The notes beneath the pieces were generated by a model. It had not been told where the DNA came from, did not search any database, and saw nothing but the letters and a program-made list of their open reading frames with translations. The position numbers and the translations under genes were made by a program. Positions 8,915 to 21,810 of a stretch of 64,000 nt of DNA are shown here, in pieces (position 1 is the first letter of the stretch; every line of letters starts with the position of its first letter). Origin of the DNA: Nocardia brasiliensis (GTDB lineage Bacteria; Actinomycetota; Actinomycetes; Mycobacteriales; Mycobacteriaceae); NCBI RefSeq assembly GCF_011801125.1, contig NZ_CP046171.1:5146001-5210000 (forward strand), in the 5' to 3' direction.

Positions 8915-10042
8915 TCAGTCGACGACGGTCAGGTCTTTGCTGGTGTTGGTGAGCAGCTCCGGGCCCCCTTCGCGCACCACGAGCGTGTCCTCGATCCGGA
9001 CCCCGCCGCGGCCGGGAAAGTACACACCAGGTTCGACGGTCACCGCCACGCCAGACAGAAGTGTACCGGTTCCGTTTTTCGCCAGTCCGGGCGCTTCATG
9101 GATCTGCAGTCCGACACCGTGCCCGAGCCCGTGCACGAACAGCGCGCCGTGCCCCGCGGCCTCGATCACCGACCGCGACGCGGCGTCCACGTCGGCGACC
9201 TGCACGCCGGGCCGCAACGCCGCGCATCCCGCCCGCTGCGACGCCGCCACCAGCTCGTACACCTCGCGCTGCCAGTCGCTGGGCGCGCCGAGCACGAAGG
9301 TGCGGGTCATGTCCGAGTGGTAGCCGCCGACCGTCGCGCCGAAGTCGAGTTTGACGAAATCGCCCGCGGCCAGCACCGCCTCGGTCGGCCGATGGTGCGG
9401 GACAGCCGAATTCGCGCCCGCCGCGACGATGGTCTCGAACGACACCGCCTCGGCGCCGTGCTCGAACATCGCCCATTCGAGATCGCGCGCGACCTGTCGT
9501 TCGGTGCGGCCCGGTCGCAGGCCGCCGCGCTCGAGCAGCGCGGCCAGGCCCGCGTCGCCCGCCGCGCAGGCCGCCCGCAGCTGCTCCACCTCGTAGGCGT
9601 CCTTCACCGTGCGCAACTGTTCGACCAGGCCGGGCGTGGCGACGAACTCGAGTCCGGTGCGCTGCTCGACGAAGCCGCGATGCTGGTCGACTGTGACGAT
9701 GTGGCTCTCGTAGCCGATCCGGCCGAGCTGCCATTCCCCCGCCAGCTCGACGATGCGCCGGGCGGTCGCCCTGGCGATCTCGGCACGCAGATCCGGGACC
9801 TGCTCGGCGACCTGGGTCCGATAGCGACCGTCGGTGCCGATCACCGTGCGGTCCTCCGCGTCGCGCATGTCCCAGGAGTGCACCAGTAGCGCCGCGTTGG
9901 AACCGGTGAAGCCGGTGAGATATCTGAGGTTCACCAGGTCGGTGACCAGCAGGCCGTCCACCCCGTTCTCCACCAGCAGACTGCGCAACGCGCCACGCCG
10001 CGCCGCGTAGTCGGGCGCATTGCCCACGTGATCAGCACACAT
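8915..10042 (-). CDS. pepQ: Xaa-Pro dipeptidase / aminopeptidase P family protein
   Basis: 375 residues with the creatinase-type N-domain and a C-terminal M24 pita-bread domain. Visible metal ligands are [18 protein letters not shown] (two Asp), [12 protein letters not shown] (His) and the Glu residues in [11 protein letters not shown] and GVRIEDTL. It removes Xaa-Pro dipeptides in the cytoplasm. ATG at 10042 has only a weak ribosome site. The first gene of the efp-nusB-yciI unit, divergent from the plus-strand prepilin peptidase gene across 235 bases with no other gene. Confidence 0.93.
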   Translation of the reverse strand: MCADHVGNAPDYAARRGALRSLLVENGVDGLLVTDLVNLRYLTGFTGSNAALLVHSWDMRDAEDRTVIGTDGRYRTQVAEQVPDLRAEIARATARRIVELAGEWQLGRIGYESHIVTVDQHRGFVEQRTGLEFVATPGLVEQLRTVKDAYEVEQLRAACAAGDAGLAALLERGGLRPGRTERQVARDLEWAMFEHGAEAVSFETIVAAGANSAVPHHRPTEAVLAAGDFVKLDFGATVGGYHSDMTRTFVLGAPSDWQREVYELVAASQRAGCAALRPGVQVADVDAASRSVIEAAGHGALFVHGLGHGVGLQIHEAPGLAKNGTGTLLSGVAVTVEPGVYFPGRGGVRIEDTLVVREGGPELLTNTSKDLTVVD

Positions 10043-10277
10043 GCGTCAAAGTTACCGCCGACACGCCGAATGGCCATAGACAACACGTGGACCGGTCGCT
10101 GCCGGCGCGCCGCCGCGGCGATCCTTCCCGCTCACGCCGCGCCGGAATCCGTTGCCGCTCATCGATTTACACAAACCGGTCGGCATGCGAGGTGGCCGGT
10201 GTTCACATCTGGAAAAGTTGTCCCCATTCTGGGCGCGCGTTGTCGTTCCCGCCCGTGCTCGGACGAAGCTTGCAGGC

Positions 10278-10730
10278 ATGACATCCGTCGCGTTCACCGC
10301 CCTCCTGGCGTGGTGTGCCGTGTTGAGCGGCATCGATCTGCGGCAGCGTCGGCTGCCGAACGAACTGACCGGTTCGGGTGCCCTCGCGGTCCTCGGATAT
10401 GCCCTGTCCACAACACAATTCACAGCCGCGCTGCTGGGTGCCGCGCTGCTCGCGCTCCCCTATCTCGCGCTGCATCTGCTCGTCCCCGCGGCGTGCGGCG
10501 CGGGCGATGTGAAGCTCGCCGTCCCGCTCGGTGCGGTCGCGGCGCTCGGCGGCGGACAGGCCTGGGTGCAGGCGGCCGTGGCCGCCCCCTTGCTCACCGC
10601 CGCCGCGGGCCTCGTGCTGCTCCTTATCTGCCGCATCCGTGCACCCGGCACCCCGGTGCCCGCGCTGCCGCACGGGCCCGCGATGTGTTTGGCCACGGTC
10701 ACGGCTTTGGTGGTTGCCCATGGCGGTTGA
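10278..10730 (+). CDS. Prepilin-peptidase-like (A24 family) membrane protein
   Basis: 150 residues, four to five membrane helices. It keeps the two catalytic aspartates of type IV prepilin peptidases: D in [11 protein letters not shown] near residue 22 and D in [13 protein letters not shown] near residue 76. It lacks the N-terminal methyltransferase domain, as is usual in actinobacterial Tad/Flp peptidases. ATG at 10278 follows GCAGG. No pilin gene is seen nearby, so its substrate is unknown. The homologous position beside the aro genes is also occupied by such a gene in M. tuberculosis (Rv2551c). Confidence 0.85.
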   Translation: MTSVAFTALLAWCAVLSGIDLRQRRLPNELTGSGALAVLGYALSTTQFTAALLGAALLALPYLALHLLVPAACGAGDVKLAVPLGAVAALGGGQAWVQAAVAAPLLTAAAGLVLLLICRIRAPGTPVPALPHGPAMCLATVTALVVAHGG

Positions 10731-10946
10731 TACGTCACGGTGCGGTCGCCTACCCCGCGCGGCCGGGCCGTGCATGCGCGCGCGACGAGCGCTGCCCTCG
10801 GTCCGACAACCCGTGCGCCCGACCGCCCGGGCGGCTGCCGATCTCAGCGGCTCAGCTGGGCGTCGGCGGCGAAACGGGCGAACGTGCCTGCCATCACGGC
10901 GGGCCGCATGCCGGACCGGGCGCGTCGACATGGGAAGATGGAGCAC

Positions 10947-12154
10947 GTGTTGCGCTGGATAACTGCCGGAGAATCCCATGGTCCCGCTCTCGTCGCCCTC
11001 CTCGAAGGAATGGTGGCCGGAGTCGAGGTGACGTCCGACGAGATTTCCGCGCAGTTGGCGCGCCGCCGACTGGGCTACGGGCGCGGCGCCCGGATGAAGT
11101 TCGAGGCCGACAAGGTGACCGTCATCGGCGGCGTCCGGCACGGCCGCACCATGGGCGGCCCGGTCGCGATCGAGGTGGCCAACTCCGAATGGCCGAAGTG
11201 GACGACCGTCATGTCCGCCGACCCGGTCGACCCGGCCGAACTAGCCGACCTGGCGCGCAATGCCCCGCTCACCCGGCCCCGCCCCGGACACGCCGACTAC
11301 TCCGGCATGCTCAAGTACGGCTTCGACGACGCCCGCAACGTGCTCGAACGCGCCAGCGCGCGGGAGACCGCGGCACGCGTGGCCGCGGGCACCGTCGCCC
11401 GCAACTTCCTCCGGCAGGCATTCGGCGTCGAGGTGATCTCGCACGTCGTATCGATCGGCACCGCGGTGAACAGCACCGGCGTCGTCCCGACCGCGGCCGA
11501 CCTCGCTGCCATCGACGAGAGCCCGGTCCGCGCGTTCGACAAGGACGCCGAAGCCGCGATGATCGCCGAGATCGAGGCCGCGAAGAAGGACGGCGACACC
11601 CTCGGCGGCGTCGTCGAGGTGGTTGTCGAGGGCCTGCCCGTCGGGCTCGGCTCGTTCATCAGCGGCGCGGACCGCCTGGACGCGCGGCTCGCCGCGGCGC
11701 TCATGGGCATTCAGGCCATCAAGGGCGTCGAGGTCGGCGACGGTTTCGAGACCGCGCGCCGGCGCGGCAGCCAGGCCCACGACGAGATGCGGCCCGGCCC
11801 CGACGGCGTGCTGCGCTCCACCAACCGCGCGGGCGGCCTCGAGGGCGGCATGACCAACGGCGAGGCGTTGCGCGTGCGTGCCGCGATGAAGCCGATCTCC
11901 ACCGTGCCGAAGGCGCTGGCCACCGTCGACATGACCACCGGCGAGGAAGCCGTCGCGATCCACCAGCGCTCCGACGTGTGCGCGGTGCCTGCCGCGGGTG
12001 TGGTCGCCGAATCGATGGTCGCGCTCGTGGTCGCGCAGGCCGCGCTGGAGAAGTTCGGCGGCGACTCGATCAGCGAGACCCTGGAGAACATCACCAGCTA
12101 CGTCAAGCGGATCGGCGCCCGCCCGCACCTCACCTCAGTCGACACCAGCCCACA

Positions 12155-12158
<4 letters not shown>
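10947..12158 (+). CDS. aroC: Chorismate synthase
   Basis: 403 residues. It converts 5-enolpyruvylshikimate 3-phosphate to chorismate using reduced FMN. The signature segments are [18 protein letters not shown] at the start, [35 protein letters not shown] in the middle (an FMN-site block) and the C-terminal [18 protein letters not shown] at 10947 is preferred because family members begin at the equivalent of [12 protein letters not shown] and GGAG lies four bases upstream. An in-frame ATG at 10938 would add three residues. The stop overlaps the aroK ATG (ATGA). Confidence 0.96.
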
Positions 12159-15600
<3,442 letters not shown>

Positions 15601-15688
15601 TCCGGTCACCGCGCACGAACCGCACCACGCGCAAAGGATCGTCGACAGATCGCGCGCGGCACAGTGCACGCGGCATCGACACAAGCAA

Positions 15689-15724
15689 AAGCGGCGCACC
15701 CCGATAACCCGGGGTGCGCCGCTT
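15689..15724. terminator. Perfect-stem bidirectional terminator
   Basis: A perfect 15-bp stem (AAGCGGCGCACCCCG and its complement) with a 6-base loop lies between convergent aroB and the small secreted protein gene. It is followed by CTCTTCC on the plus strand and by a T-run (from AAAA) on the minus strand, so it can end transcription both ways. Confidence 0.92.
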
Positions 15725-15734
15725 CTCTTCCGTC

Positions 15735-15983
15735 CTACCTGGGAATCCAGAGGTCGTAGCGGCCGTTGCCGTCGTTGCGCAGGACACACTCGCCCGGCTT
15801 ACCCCAATCGTTCTTGTTCTTCAGGCAGTACGACAGGCTGACGTTCGAGCCGGCGGGCACACACACCCAGTTCCAGTGCGGCGCGTTCGACGCACACCCG
15901 TTCTGAGCACTCGCCTGCCCCGCGAACACGACCGCGGTCGCGGCAATCGACATCGCAGCGGCCACCCCAATGCGCAATATCAT
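15735..15983 (-). CDS. Small secreted protein with four cysteines
   Basis: 82 residues. ATG at 15983 has GGGGAGG/GCAGGG upstream; the in-frame ATG at 16001 has none. A signal peptide (hydrophobic 5-25, cleavage after QASA) leaves about 51 mature residues with Cys at positions that can form two disulfides (NGCASN, NWVCVP, SYCLKN, GECVLR). The family is unknown to me. Comparable small Cys-rich secreted proteins with an NGC...YC...GEC layout are frequent in actinobacteria and some are beta-sheet toxin- or inhibitor-like, but nothing more can be said. It stands alone, convergent to aroB. Confidence 0.75.
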   Translation of the reverse strand: MILRIGVAAAMSIAATAVVFAGQASAQNGCASNAPHWNWVCVPAGSNVSLSYCLKNKNDWGKPGECVLRNDGNGRYDLWIPR

Positions 15984-16174
15984 GAACCCTGCCCTCCCCA
16001 TATGAAACCCACTGAACTACAACAGATTATCGACCATCTCCACCGAACAGCAGCCCGCCGACCTCAATGGCACAAAGTTGGCAGCCCGCCCCCAACACAG
16101 CACCACTCAAGCCAACGAGCCCCCAGACCGACAGCCCACCACCGCAGCCAGCACCCGCCTCACAGCACCGCACC

Positions 16175-16425
16175 CGACCTCACACAACGCCGCCCCACCA
16201 CCACGTCCGAGCCCACACTTCACCCCACGCCACACCCGCCGCAGCACTCGACCTCACACAACACCCCGCCCACACCACGTCCCACCCCGCACTTCACCCA
16301 CACCACGCCCACGTCGCACCCGCCGCACCTGACGCAGCACCCGACCTCACACAACTCCCCGCCCACACCACGTCCGACCCCGCACTTCACCCACGCCACG
16401 CCCACGTCGCACCGCGCCCCACCTG
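16175..16425. repeat. Degenerate ~93-bp C-rich repeat
   Basis: Three copies of CGACCTCACACAAC begin at 16175, 16249 and 16342. The last two are followed by matching CCGCCCACACCACGTCC and by similar text for about 80 bp. Copies have diverged by point changes and length changes. Confidence 0.75.
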
Positions 16426-16598
16426 ACACAGCACCTCACGCCACGCCTGACACAGCACGTCATCCCATGAGCGCACGCACCTTCCCTCGTGATCCGCCAC
16501 GGCCCCTGCCAACGACACGGAGACGGCGACATCACAGCCGAAAAGTCCGCTACGCGGGCGTCTCCGACCCCAGATCACCATCCACGACTCGGTCAACC

Positions 16599-16659
16599 GA
16601 TCACCAGGTAATGGTGGCGGCATCGACCGAGAGACCCCCGCCACCATTACCTGGTGATC
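16599..16659. repeat. Hairpin element, copy 1 of conserved family
   Basis: Perfect 22-bp arms (16599-16620 and 16638-16659; inner part GGTAATGGTGGCGG) with a 17-base loop containing CGACCGAGAG. The inner stem and loop are shared with elements at 16981 and 35945, while the outer stem differs but stays paired. It sits in gene-free DNA. Confidence 0.85.
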
Positions 16660-16681
16660 AACCGCCCAACTCATACGAACG

Positions 16682-16839
16682 CCCACCTCAACCAGCGCCC
16701 ACCTCAGGCAGCACCCACCTCAGGCAGCGCCCACCTCAGGCAGCGCCCACCTCAGGCAGCACCCACCTCAGGCAGCACCCACCTCAGGCAGCGCCCACCT
16801 CAGGCAGCGCCCACCTCAGGCAGCGCCCACCTCAGGCGC
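16682..16839. repeat. 16-bp tandem array
   Basis: About ten head-to-tail units of CCACCTCAGGCAGCGC, alternating GCGC and GCAC at the end. There are no spacers, so it is not a CRISPR array. The 16-bp period is not a multiple of three, which argues against coding. Confidence 0.9.
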
Positions 16840-16980
16840 TTGCGCGCCTTCGTTCAGGGTTGGCCAAGGGTTTCCCTCGCTGGTGAGCGGACTGTGCACG
16901 GAGAAACCCGGGTCTCGTGGCCGAGGCGTCCGGGGTTAGGGCACTTTCGATGCGCGGCGTGACGCCTCGAGTCGTGGTCA

Positions 16981-17047
16981 ATTGATCAGGAGGAAGTGGT
17001 GGCGGCATCGGCCGAGAGGCTGCCGCCACCAGTTCCTCCTGATCAAT
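16981..17047. repeat. Hairpin element, copy 2 of conserved family
   Basis: 26-bp arms with one mismatch (16981-17006 and 17022-17047) and a 15-base loop with CGGCCGAGAG. The stem base is ATTGATCAGGAGGAA; the inner stem GGTGGCGGC is identical to copies 1 and 3. Confidence 0.85.
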
Positions 17048-17449
17048 AGTCCAGATCGGATGGGCACGTGGGCACGCGTGCTGATCGGAAGGTGTGATAC
17101 CCGAAAAGGGAAACGCGCGTCGAGAGTTCGGCCGCGAGCCTGGGACGCCTCGCTCCAGGCGAAATGCCACGTCAGGTGACGCGCAACCTCAGGCGACGCG
17201 CGGCTTCAAGCGACGCGCGATCGCAAGCGGCACGACCTCAAGCGACGCCCAACCCCAAGCGACTCACGACCCCAACGAAACACAACCCCAAACGACACAC
17301 AACCCCAGGCGACGCGCGGCCTTGAGCGACACACGACCCGCAGGCCTAAGCCACTGCGGGCATCGTCGCATCAGATGATGCATTTCAAGGGAGTCGCGCT
17401 CGGCTAGTAGTCAGACAAGGTCGCACATCACCTTGACGAACGATCAGGT

Positions 17450-17917
17450 TCAGGCGGGCGTGCTTACCGGGGACTCCGCAGCGGAGTGCTTTTCTGCTCG
17501 GCGGTCGGCCAGGGCGCGGCCGACGCCGACGCCGATGAGGGCGGGGATGAAGACCAGCAGGACGATGAAGGCTGCGCCCGCGGTGAGTTCGAACAGCAGG
17601 CCGTTGTCGCCGAGGTCGAATTTGGGCAGCCAGTCGAGGATCCAGGCGGCGAGGCCGCTGCCGAGGCCTGCCGCGGCGGCGGCCTTCAACCATTGCAGGG
17701 TCAGGTCGGTGCCGTAGTCGGGGTTGGGGTTGGCCGCGCGATCCGTGCGTCCGTCCGAGAAGCCCCAGTAGACGATGGCTGCCACCAGAATGATCAGGCA
17801 CAGCGCCCGCATCCAGACCCCGTGGGTCGGCCAGTACACCATCGCGAACCCGAGCACCGCACGCAGGAAGACGACCAGCGCGCCGAGCACGATGGCCCGC
17901 AACACCCAAGCATTCAT
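17450..17917 (-). CDS. B-4DMT-type four-helix membrane protein
   Basis: 155 residues with four membrane helices (about 5-25, 30-50, 75-95 and 105-135) and an acidic-basic tail. ATG at 17917 is chosen for GGTGG upstream and a natural start at the first helix; an ATG at 17929 is possible. It fits the actinobacterial 'B-4DMT family transporter' group, found in M. tuberculosis beside the same aro genes (Rv2536), but transport has not been shown from this sequence. Confidence 0.7.
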   Translation of the reverse strand: MNAWVLRAIVLGALVVFLRAVLGFAMVYWPTHGVWMRALCLIILVAAIVYWGFSDGRTDRAANPNPDYGTDLTLQWLKAAAAAGLGSGLAAWILDWLPKFDLGDNGLLFELTAGAAFIVLLVFIPALIGVGVGRALADRRAEKHSAAESPVSTPA

Positions 17918-17929
17918 GCGCACCACCAT

Positions 17930-18846
17930 AACCCCGTGCCCCGCCGAACAAAACTAGAACCAGTATCAGTTTTTCGCCGAACCCGGCAAACCCTCCGACC
18001 CGACACATCCGGTCGACGCGATGCCACATTCCAGCGCCACCAACGATTCACCACCACACCCATCGACTACACCCACGGAAACCTGCACCCTGAACGTTCA
18101 GAACCCAGCACCCACTCGCCCCAACCCCAGAACCACCCAACGCCACCGCCATTCACCACCACACCCGCCAACACCACCGGATTCCCGAACCCCCGAACGT
18201 CAGAACCGAGCACCACTCCCCCAACCTCGAAATCACCCGACGCCACCGCCATTCCACACACGGCGCGGACGGCAGTTCCAGCGCCACCAACAATTCACCA
18301 CCGCACCCACCGACTCATACCCGCGGAAACGCACCTGAACGTCAGGGGCCCAAAACCCGCTCGCCCAACCCCGAAACCACCCAACGCCACCGCCATTCCA
18401 CACACGGCGCGGACGCCAACACAAAGCTGTTCCCCTGGCTCAACAGCAACCCACTGACCACCGCATATCCAGCCCCAACCACCGGAGCCAGCCACGGTTG
18501 CACATCCCGCCGAGCACCCCCGGCATCAGAAGCAACCGCAACCCAAAGCCAAGCAAACCCCCCGAACAGCGGAACCACACCCTGAACATCAGAGCCCAGA
18601 ACTACACAGACCCCAGTGCCACAGCAATTTCCGCGCAGGGCGCCAGCCGACCGATGAACTGCTCGACCCAGCCGTAAACCTGGTTCAACAGCAACCCACT
18701 GACCACCGCATATCCAGCCCCAACCACCGGAGCCAGCCACGGTTACACATCCCGCCGAGCACCCCCGGCATCAGAAGCAACCGCAACCCAAAGCCAAGCA
18801 AACCCCCCGAACAGCGGAACCACACCCTGAACATCAGAGCCCAGAA
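17930..18846. other. Gene-free, repeat-bearing spacer
   Basis: No supported gene. It is rich in C and A on the plus strand, with short repeated phrases such as CGCCACCGCCATTC followed by CACACGGCGCGGAC (near 18240 and 18390) and the 245-bp duplication of the aroE end described separately. Confidence 0.75.
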
Positions 18847-18929
18847 CTACACAGACCCCAGTGCCGCAGCCATTTCCGCGCGGGGCGCCAGCCGACCGGT
18901 GAACTGCTCGACCTGGCCGTAAGCCTGGT
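18440..18929. repeat. 245-bp tandem direct duplication covering the aroE 3' end
   Basis: 18440-18684 and 18685-18929 match at an exact offset of 245 bp (for example CCACTGACCACCGCATATCC at 18451 and 18696, and the aroE stop region at 18602 and 18847) with only a few differences outside the aroE part. The right copy carries the true end of aroE. Confidence 0.92.
18602..18709 (-). pseudogene. Truncated duplicate of the aroE C-terminus
   Basis: The minus strand reads VVSGL-LLNQVYGWVEQFIGRLAP and ends EIAVALGSV, matching the real AroE end with a two-residue gap and about seven substitutions, then the same TAG stop. A further shred (VVSGLLLSQ) lies at about 18436-18464. There is no start codon context; it is a leftover of the tandem duplication. 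Confidence 0.85.
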
Positions 18930-19659
18930 TCAGCAGCATCTGCAATCCGCTGACGACGGTGTGGCCGGCTTGGGTGACGGCCTCGGCCAGGGGTGTCGGC
19001 CAGGGGTTGTAGATGGCGTCGAGTACGACGGGGGCGGTGGCTACGGCGGGCGCTACCTGGGCGGCGGCTTCGGCGGGGATGGTGCTCACCACGACGCCCG
19101 CGCGCTCGCACAGGCCGACCAGGGCGGCCGGGTCGAACGGGGTGAGGGCGGCGTTCATGCCGAGTCGTTCCGCGAGGTCCAGTGCGCTGCTTGCCCGGCC
19201 GGCGTCGCGGGCGATCACGGTGACCGTCTTGGCGCCGAGTTCGGACAGGGCGAGCAGGGCGGGCCGCGCGGTGCCGCCCGCACCGAGCACGACGGCCTCG
19301 TCCAGGTCGGTGACTCCGCCGCCGCGCAGCGCGCCGAGCACACCGTCGACGTCGGTGCAGTCGGCCCGCCAGCCGCCGTCGACCCGGACGAGGGTGTTGG
19401 CCGAGCCGACCAGTACCGCCCGCTCGGTGCGCTCGTCGGCGTAGGCGAGCGCGACCTCCTTACCCGGCATGGTCACCGAGAGCCCGACCCATTCGGGTCC
19501 GAGCCCGTCGACCAGTCCGGGCAGCTGTTCGGCCGTGCATTCGATGCGCTCGTAACTCCAGTCGAGTCCGAGCGCGCGATACGCGGCCAGGTGCAGCTGC
19601 GGTGAGCGGGAGTGGGCGATGGGCTTGCCGAGCACCGCCGCTTTGCGTTCAGCGGCCAC
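18847..19659 (-). CDS. aroE: Shikimate dehydrogenase
   Basis: 270 residues. It reduces 3-dehydroshikimate to shikimate with NADPH. The substrate motif GKPIAHSRSPQLH is at the N-terminus, the catalytic Lys lies in TMPGKEVAL, and the NADP loop is VLGAGGTARPAL. GTG at 19659 fits the family length and overlaps the mltG stop by 11 bases; open sequence upstream is antisense to nothing but lies in mltG. The last gene of the alaS-ruvX-mltG-aroE unit. Its 3' end has been duplicated downstream. Confidence 0.94.
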   Translation of the reverse strand: MAAERKAAVLGKPIAHSRSPQLHLAAYRALGLDWSYERIECTAEQLPGLVDGLGPEWVGLSVTMPGKEVALAYADERTERAVLVGSANTLVRVDGGWRADCTDVDGVLGALRGGGVTDLDEAVVLGAGGTARPALLALSELGAKTVTVIARDAGRASSALDLAERLGMNAALTPFDPAALVGLCERAGVVVSTIPAEAAAQVAPAVATAPVVLDAIYNPWPTPLAEAVTQAGHTVVSGLQMLLNQAYGQVEQFTGRLAPRAEMAAALGSV

Positions 19660-21193
19660 TGTCGAGGATTCCGCTCGCCTGCGCCTGCTGGATGTAGCGC
19701 TGGTGCTGCTTGTAATCATCGGTGAACAGGGTGGTGCCCTGCTTGTCGACGGTCACGAAGTACAGCCACGGCCCCACGTCCGGATTCTCCATGGCGCGCA
19801 ACGCGTTCAGCGAGGGCGCGGAGATCGGGGTCGCGGGCAGGCCGGTTTTCGCGTAGGTGTTCCACGGCGTCTCCGTGGCCCGGTCGGTGTCGGTGGTCTG
19901 CACCTCGGTGCGGTCCAGCGCGTAGTTCACCGTCGAGTCGAACTGCAGCATCTGCGGCACCCGCAGCCGGTTCACGATCACCCGCGCGACCTTGCCCATG
20001 TCCTGCGGCTTGGCCTCGCGTTCGACGAGCGACGCGGCGATCAGCGTCTCGTACGGGGTCAGCTTGGTCTCGCCGCCGGACTGCAGCAGACCGGTCGACT
20101 CGTAGCTCTTGGCGCTGGCGGTGACGACCTGCCGGATCATCTGCTCCGGCGTGCCGCTCGGATCGAAATCCAGGGTGCCCGCGGCGATCAAGCCCTCCAG
20201 CTGCCTGGTTCGGTCCGGGCAGTCCTTGACGCCCTGCGCGGCCCAGGACGGCACGCCGAGCGCGGCGAGGTCGGCACTGGCGCCCGCGGCGTCGAGTTGT
20301 TCGTAGGTCGCGCACTTCTGGTTCGGGCCGATGCCGATGCAGCTGGCCTCGGCCATCATCCGATAGATGCCGTCGGTGCGCCGATTGGTGCCCACCTCGT
20401 ACTGATCGTGCAGCAGTCGCCCCTCGGGAATGACCAGGTTTCCGACCCTGGCCTGCTTACCGACCAGCGCCGCGACCGCCTGCACGGCCGGGCTGCGGGT
20501 CGGGATCGCGTAGAAGCCCGGCTGCACCGACTGCATGTTCGAGTTGCGCACGGCCGCCTCGATGAACGCGCCGGTGCTCGCGACGATGCCCTTCTCCTTC
20601 ATGCTCGCCGCGATCTGCTGTGAGGTGTCGCCGTCGTGCACCTGCACCACGGCCATCGGACCGACCGGCCCGGCGAAATCCTCGGGCGGGCCGAGCTTCT
20701 CGATCAGCTTCATGCCCGCGAACACCGCGGCGCCCGCGAACAGCAGCACGAACACGCCTGCGACGAGCCACATGGTCCGCCTGCGCCGCTTACGCTCCTG
20801 CGCCTTGCGCGAGGCCGCGCGCGAACGCCTGCCGCGCTGGGCACTGCGCGAACGCCGCGGCGGCTCCTCCGGTTCGTCGTCCTCGTCGTGCTCCACTTCC
20901 CGGCGACCGGCGCGGGTCCGCTGCCCGGCCCCGCGCGCCACGGCGGGACGCTGGCGGGTGCGAGGTCGCGGGGCGGGTTCGGGCGGGTCCATGTCGTCGG
21001 TGTAGCGCGGGATGACCGTGGTGTCGTCCTCGTAGTCGTCCCAGTCGTCCTGCTCGCGGCCGACCACCCGATTCGTTCTGGCGTGTGTGTCTCTGCTGTT
21101 CTGCCCGCCCCAGGCTCGGTCGTCACGCCGGTAACGCCGATCAGCTTCGCGCTGTCGGTACCGTTCCTCGGCCCGCGCCCATCGATCCGTCAT
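19649..21193 (-). CDS. mltG: Endolytic murein transglycosylase MltG
   Basis: 514 residues. A long basic/acidic cytosolic head (1-140) precedes one membrane helix (about 142-163) and an external YceG domain. The catalytic Glu is in ASLVERE, and [41 protein letters not shown] are family landmarks. MltG cuts nascent glycan strands and sets their length. The stop/start with ruvX overlaps by ATGA. Confidence 0.94.
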   Translation of the reverse strand: MTDRWARAEERYRQREADRRYRRDDRAWGGQNSRDTHARTNRVVGREQDDWDDYEDDTTVIPRYTDDMDPPEPAPRPRTRQRPAVARGAGQRTRAGRREVEHDEDDEPEEPPRRSRSAQRGRRSRAASRKAQERKRRRRTMWLVAGVFVLLFAGAAVFAGMKLIEKLGPPEDFAGPVGPMAVVQVHDGDTSQQIAASMKEKGIVASTGAFIEAAVRNSNMQSVQPGFYAIPTRSPAVQAVAALVGKQARVGNLVIPEGRLLHDQYEVGTNRRTDGIYRMMAEASCIGIGPNQKCATYEQLDAAGASADLAALGVPSWAAQGVKDCPDRTRQLEGLIAAGTLDFDPSGTPEQMIRQVVTASAKSYESTGLLQSGGETKLTPYETLIAASLVEREAKPQDMGKVARVIVNRLRVPQMLQFDSTVNYALDRTEVQTTDTDRATETPWNTYAKTGLPATPISAPSLNALRAMENPDVGPWLYFVTVDKQGTTLFTDDYKQHQRYIQQAQASGILDSGR

Positions 21194-21810
21194 GCATCGT
21201 CCTCCGACGACACCGCAGCGGACCCTGCGACGCGCCCGAGAGCCTCAGGACGCACCGCTTCACCCGACCTCAACACCGCACTCCGTTCGTCCAACCATCC
21301 TTGCAGGATCGAGACGGCTGCCGCCTGATCGATCACCTGCCGCTGGCCACGCGCGCGAACTCCACTGTCCCGCAATGCACGTGCAGCTGACACGGTAGTC
21401 AAACGTTCGTCGGAAAGCCGTATAGGCACCGGCGACACGGCGGACCGCAACTGCTCCGCGAACGCGGTGGCAATAGTAGCGGCGCTACCCTTCTCCCCGC
21501 GCAGGGTTCGAGGCAGCCCGACGATCACCTCGACGGCCTCGTACTCCCGCACAATCTCAGCAATTCTGGAAATATCGCTTCCGGGCGCGCCGCGACCGCC
21601 GCCGCGCGCGTTCGGCTTGGCGCGCGGCACGGTCTCCACCGGCGTGGCGAGGATGCCGTCGGGGTCGCTGGCCGCGATGCCGATGCGGACACTGCCGACA
21701 TCGACGGCGATCCGCCTGCCACGTCCCGGATCGGTGTCGGGGTGCGGCCGGTCGGTGTCGACGCCCGCCGACCGGCCGGCACCCCCTGCGGAATCGCTGG
21801 CCGATGCCAT
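21190..21810 (-). CDS. ruvX: Holliday junction resolvase-like protein (YqgF/RuvX)
   Basis: 206 residues. The RNase-H fold core shows [19 protein letters not shown] (first acidic residue), [31 protein letters not shown] (Glu) and [16 protein letters not shown] (Asp). The family resolves junctions or processes rRNA. ATG at 21810 overlaps the alaS stop as TGATG; the GTG one codon upstream is less likely. The first 30 and last 25 residues are low complexity. Confidence 0.92.
   Translation of the reverse strand: MASASDSAGGAGRSAGVDTDRPHPDTDPGRGRRIAVDVGSVRIGIAASDPDGILATPVETVPRAKPNARGGGRGAPGSDISRIAEIVREYEAVEVIVGLPRTLRGEKGSAATIATAFAEQLRSAVSPVPIRLSDERLTTVSAARALRDSGVRARGQRQVIDQAAAVSILQGWLDERSAVLRSGEAVRPEALGRVAGSAAVSSEDDA

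Larger units (their letters stand above)
16020..17449. other. 1.4-kb gene-free region of tandem repeats and hairpins
   Basis: No convincing gene lies here. The strand is strongly skewed: the plus strand is rich in C and A and poor in T, and the open frames are repeat-derived Pro/His/Thr strings without ribosome sites. It contains degenerate 93-bp repeats, a 16-bp tandem array, two related hairpins and a run of degenerate AAGCGACGC-like units (about 17150-17345). In M. tuberculosis the position between aroB and the next membrane gene holds aroQ; here it does not. Confidence 0.8.

Noticed and set aside
16682..16839. Possible CRISPR array
   Set aside because: Units are directly adjacent with no spacers and no cas gene is present.
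15714..16886. 390-codon Pro/His/Thr-rich plus frame
   Set aside because: It starts antisense to the small secreted protein and runs through tandem repeats, one with a 16-bp period that cannot keep a conserved peptide; no ribosome site.
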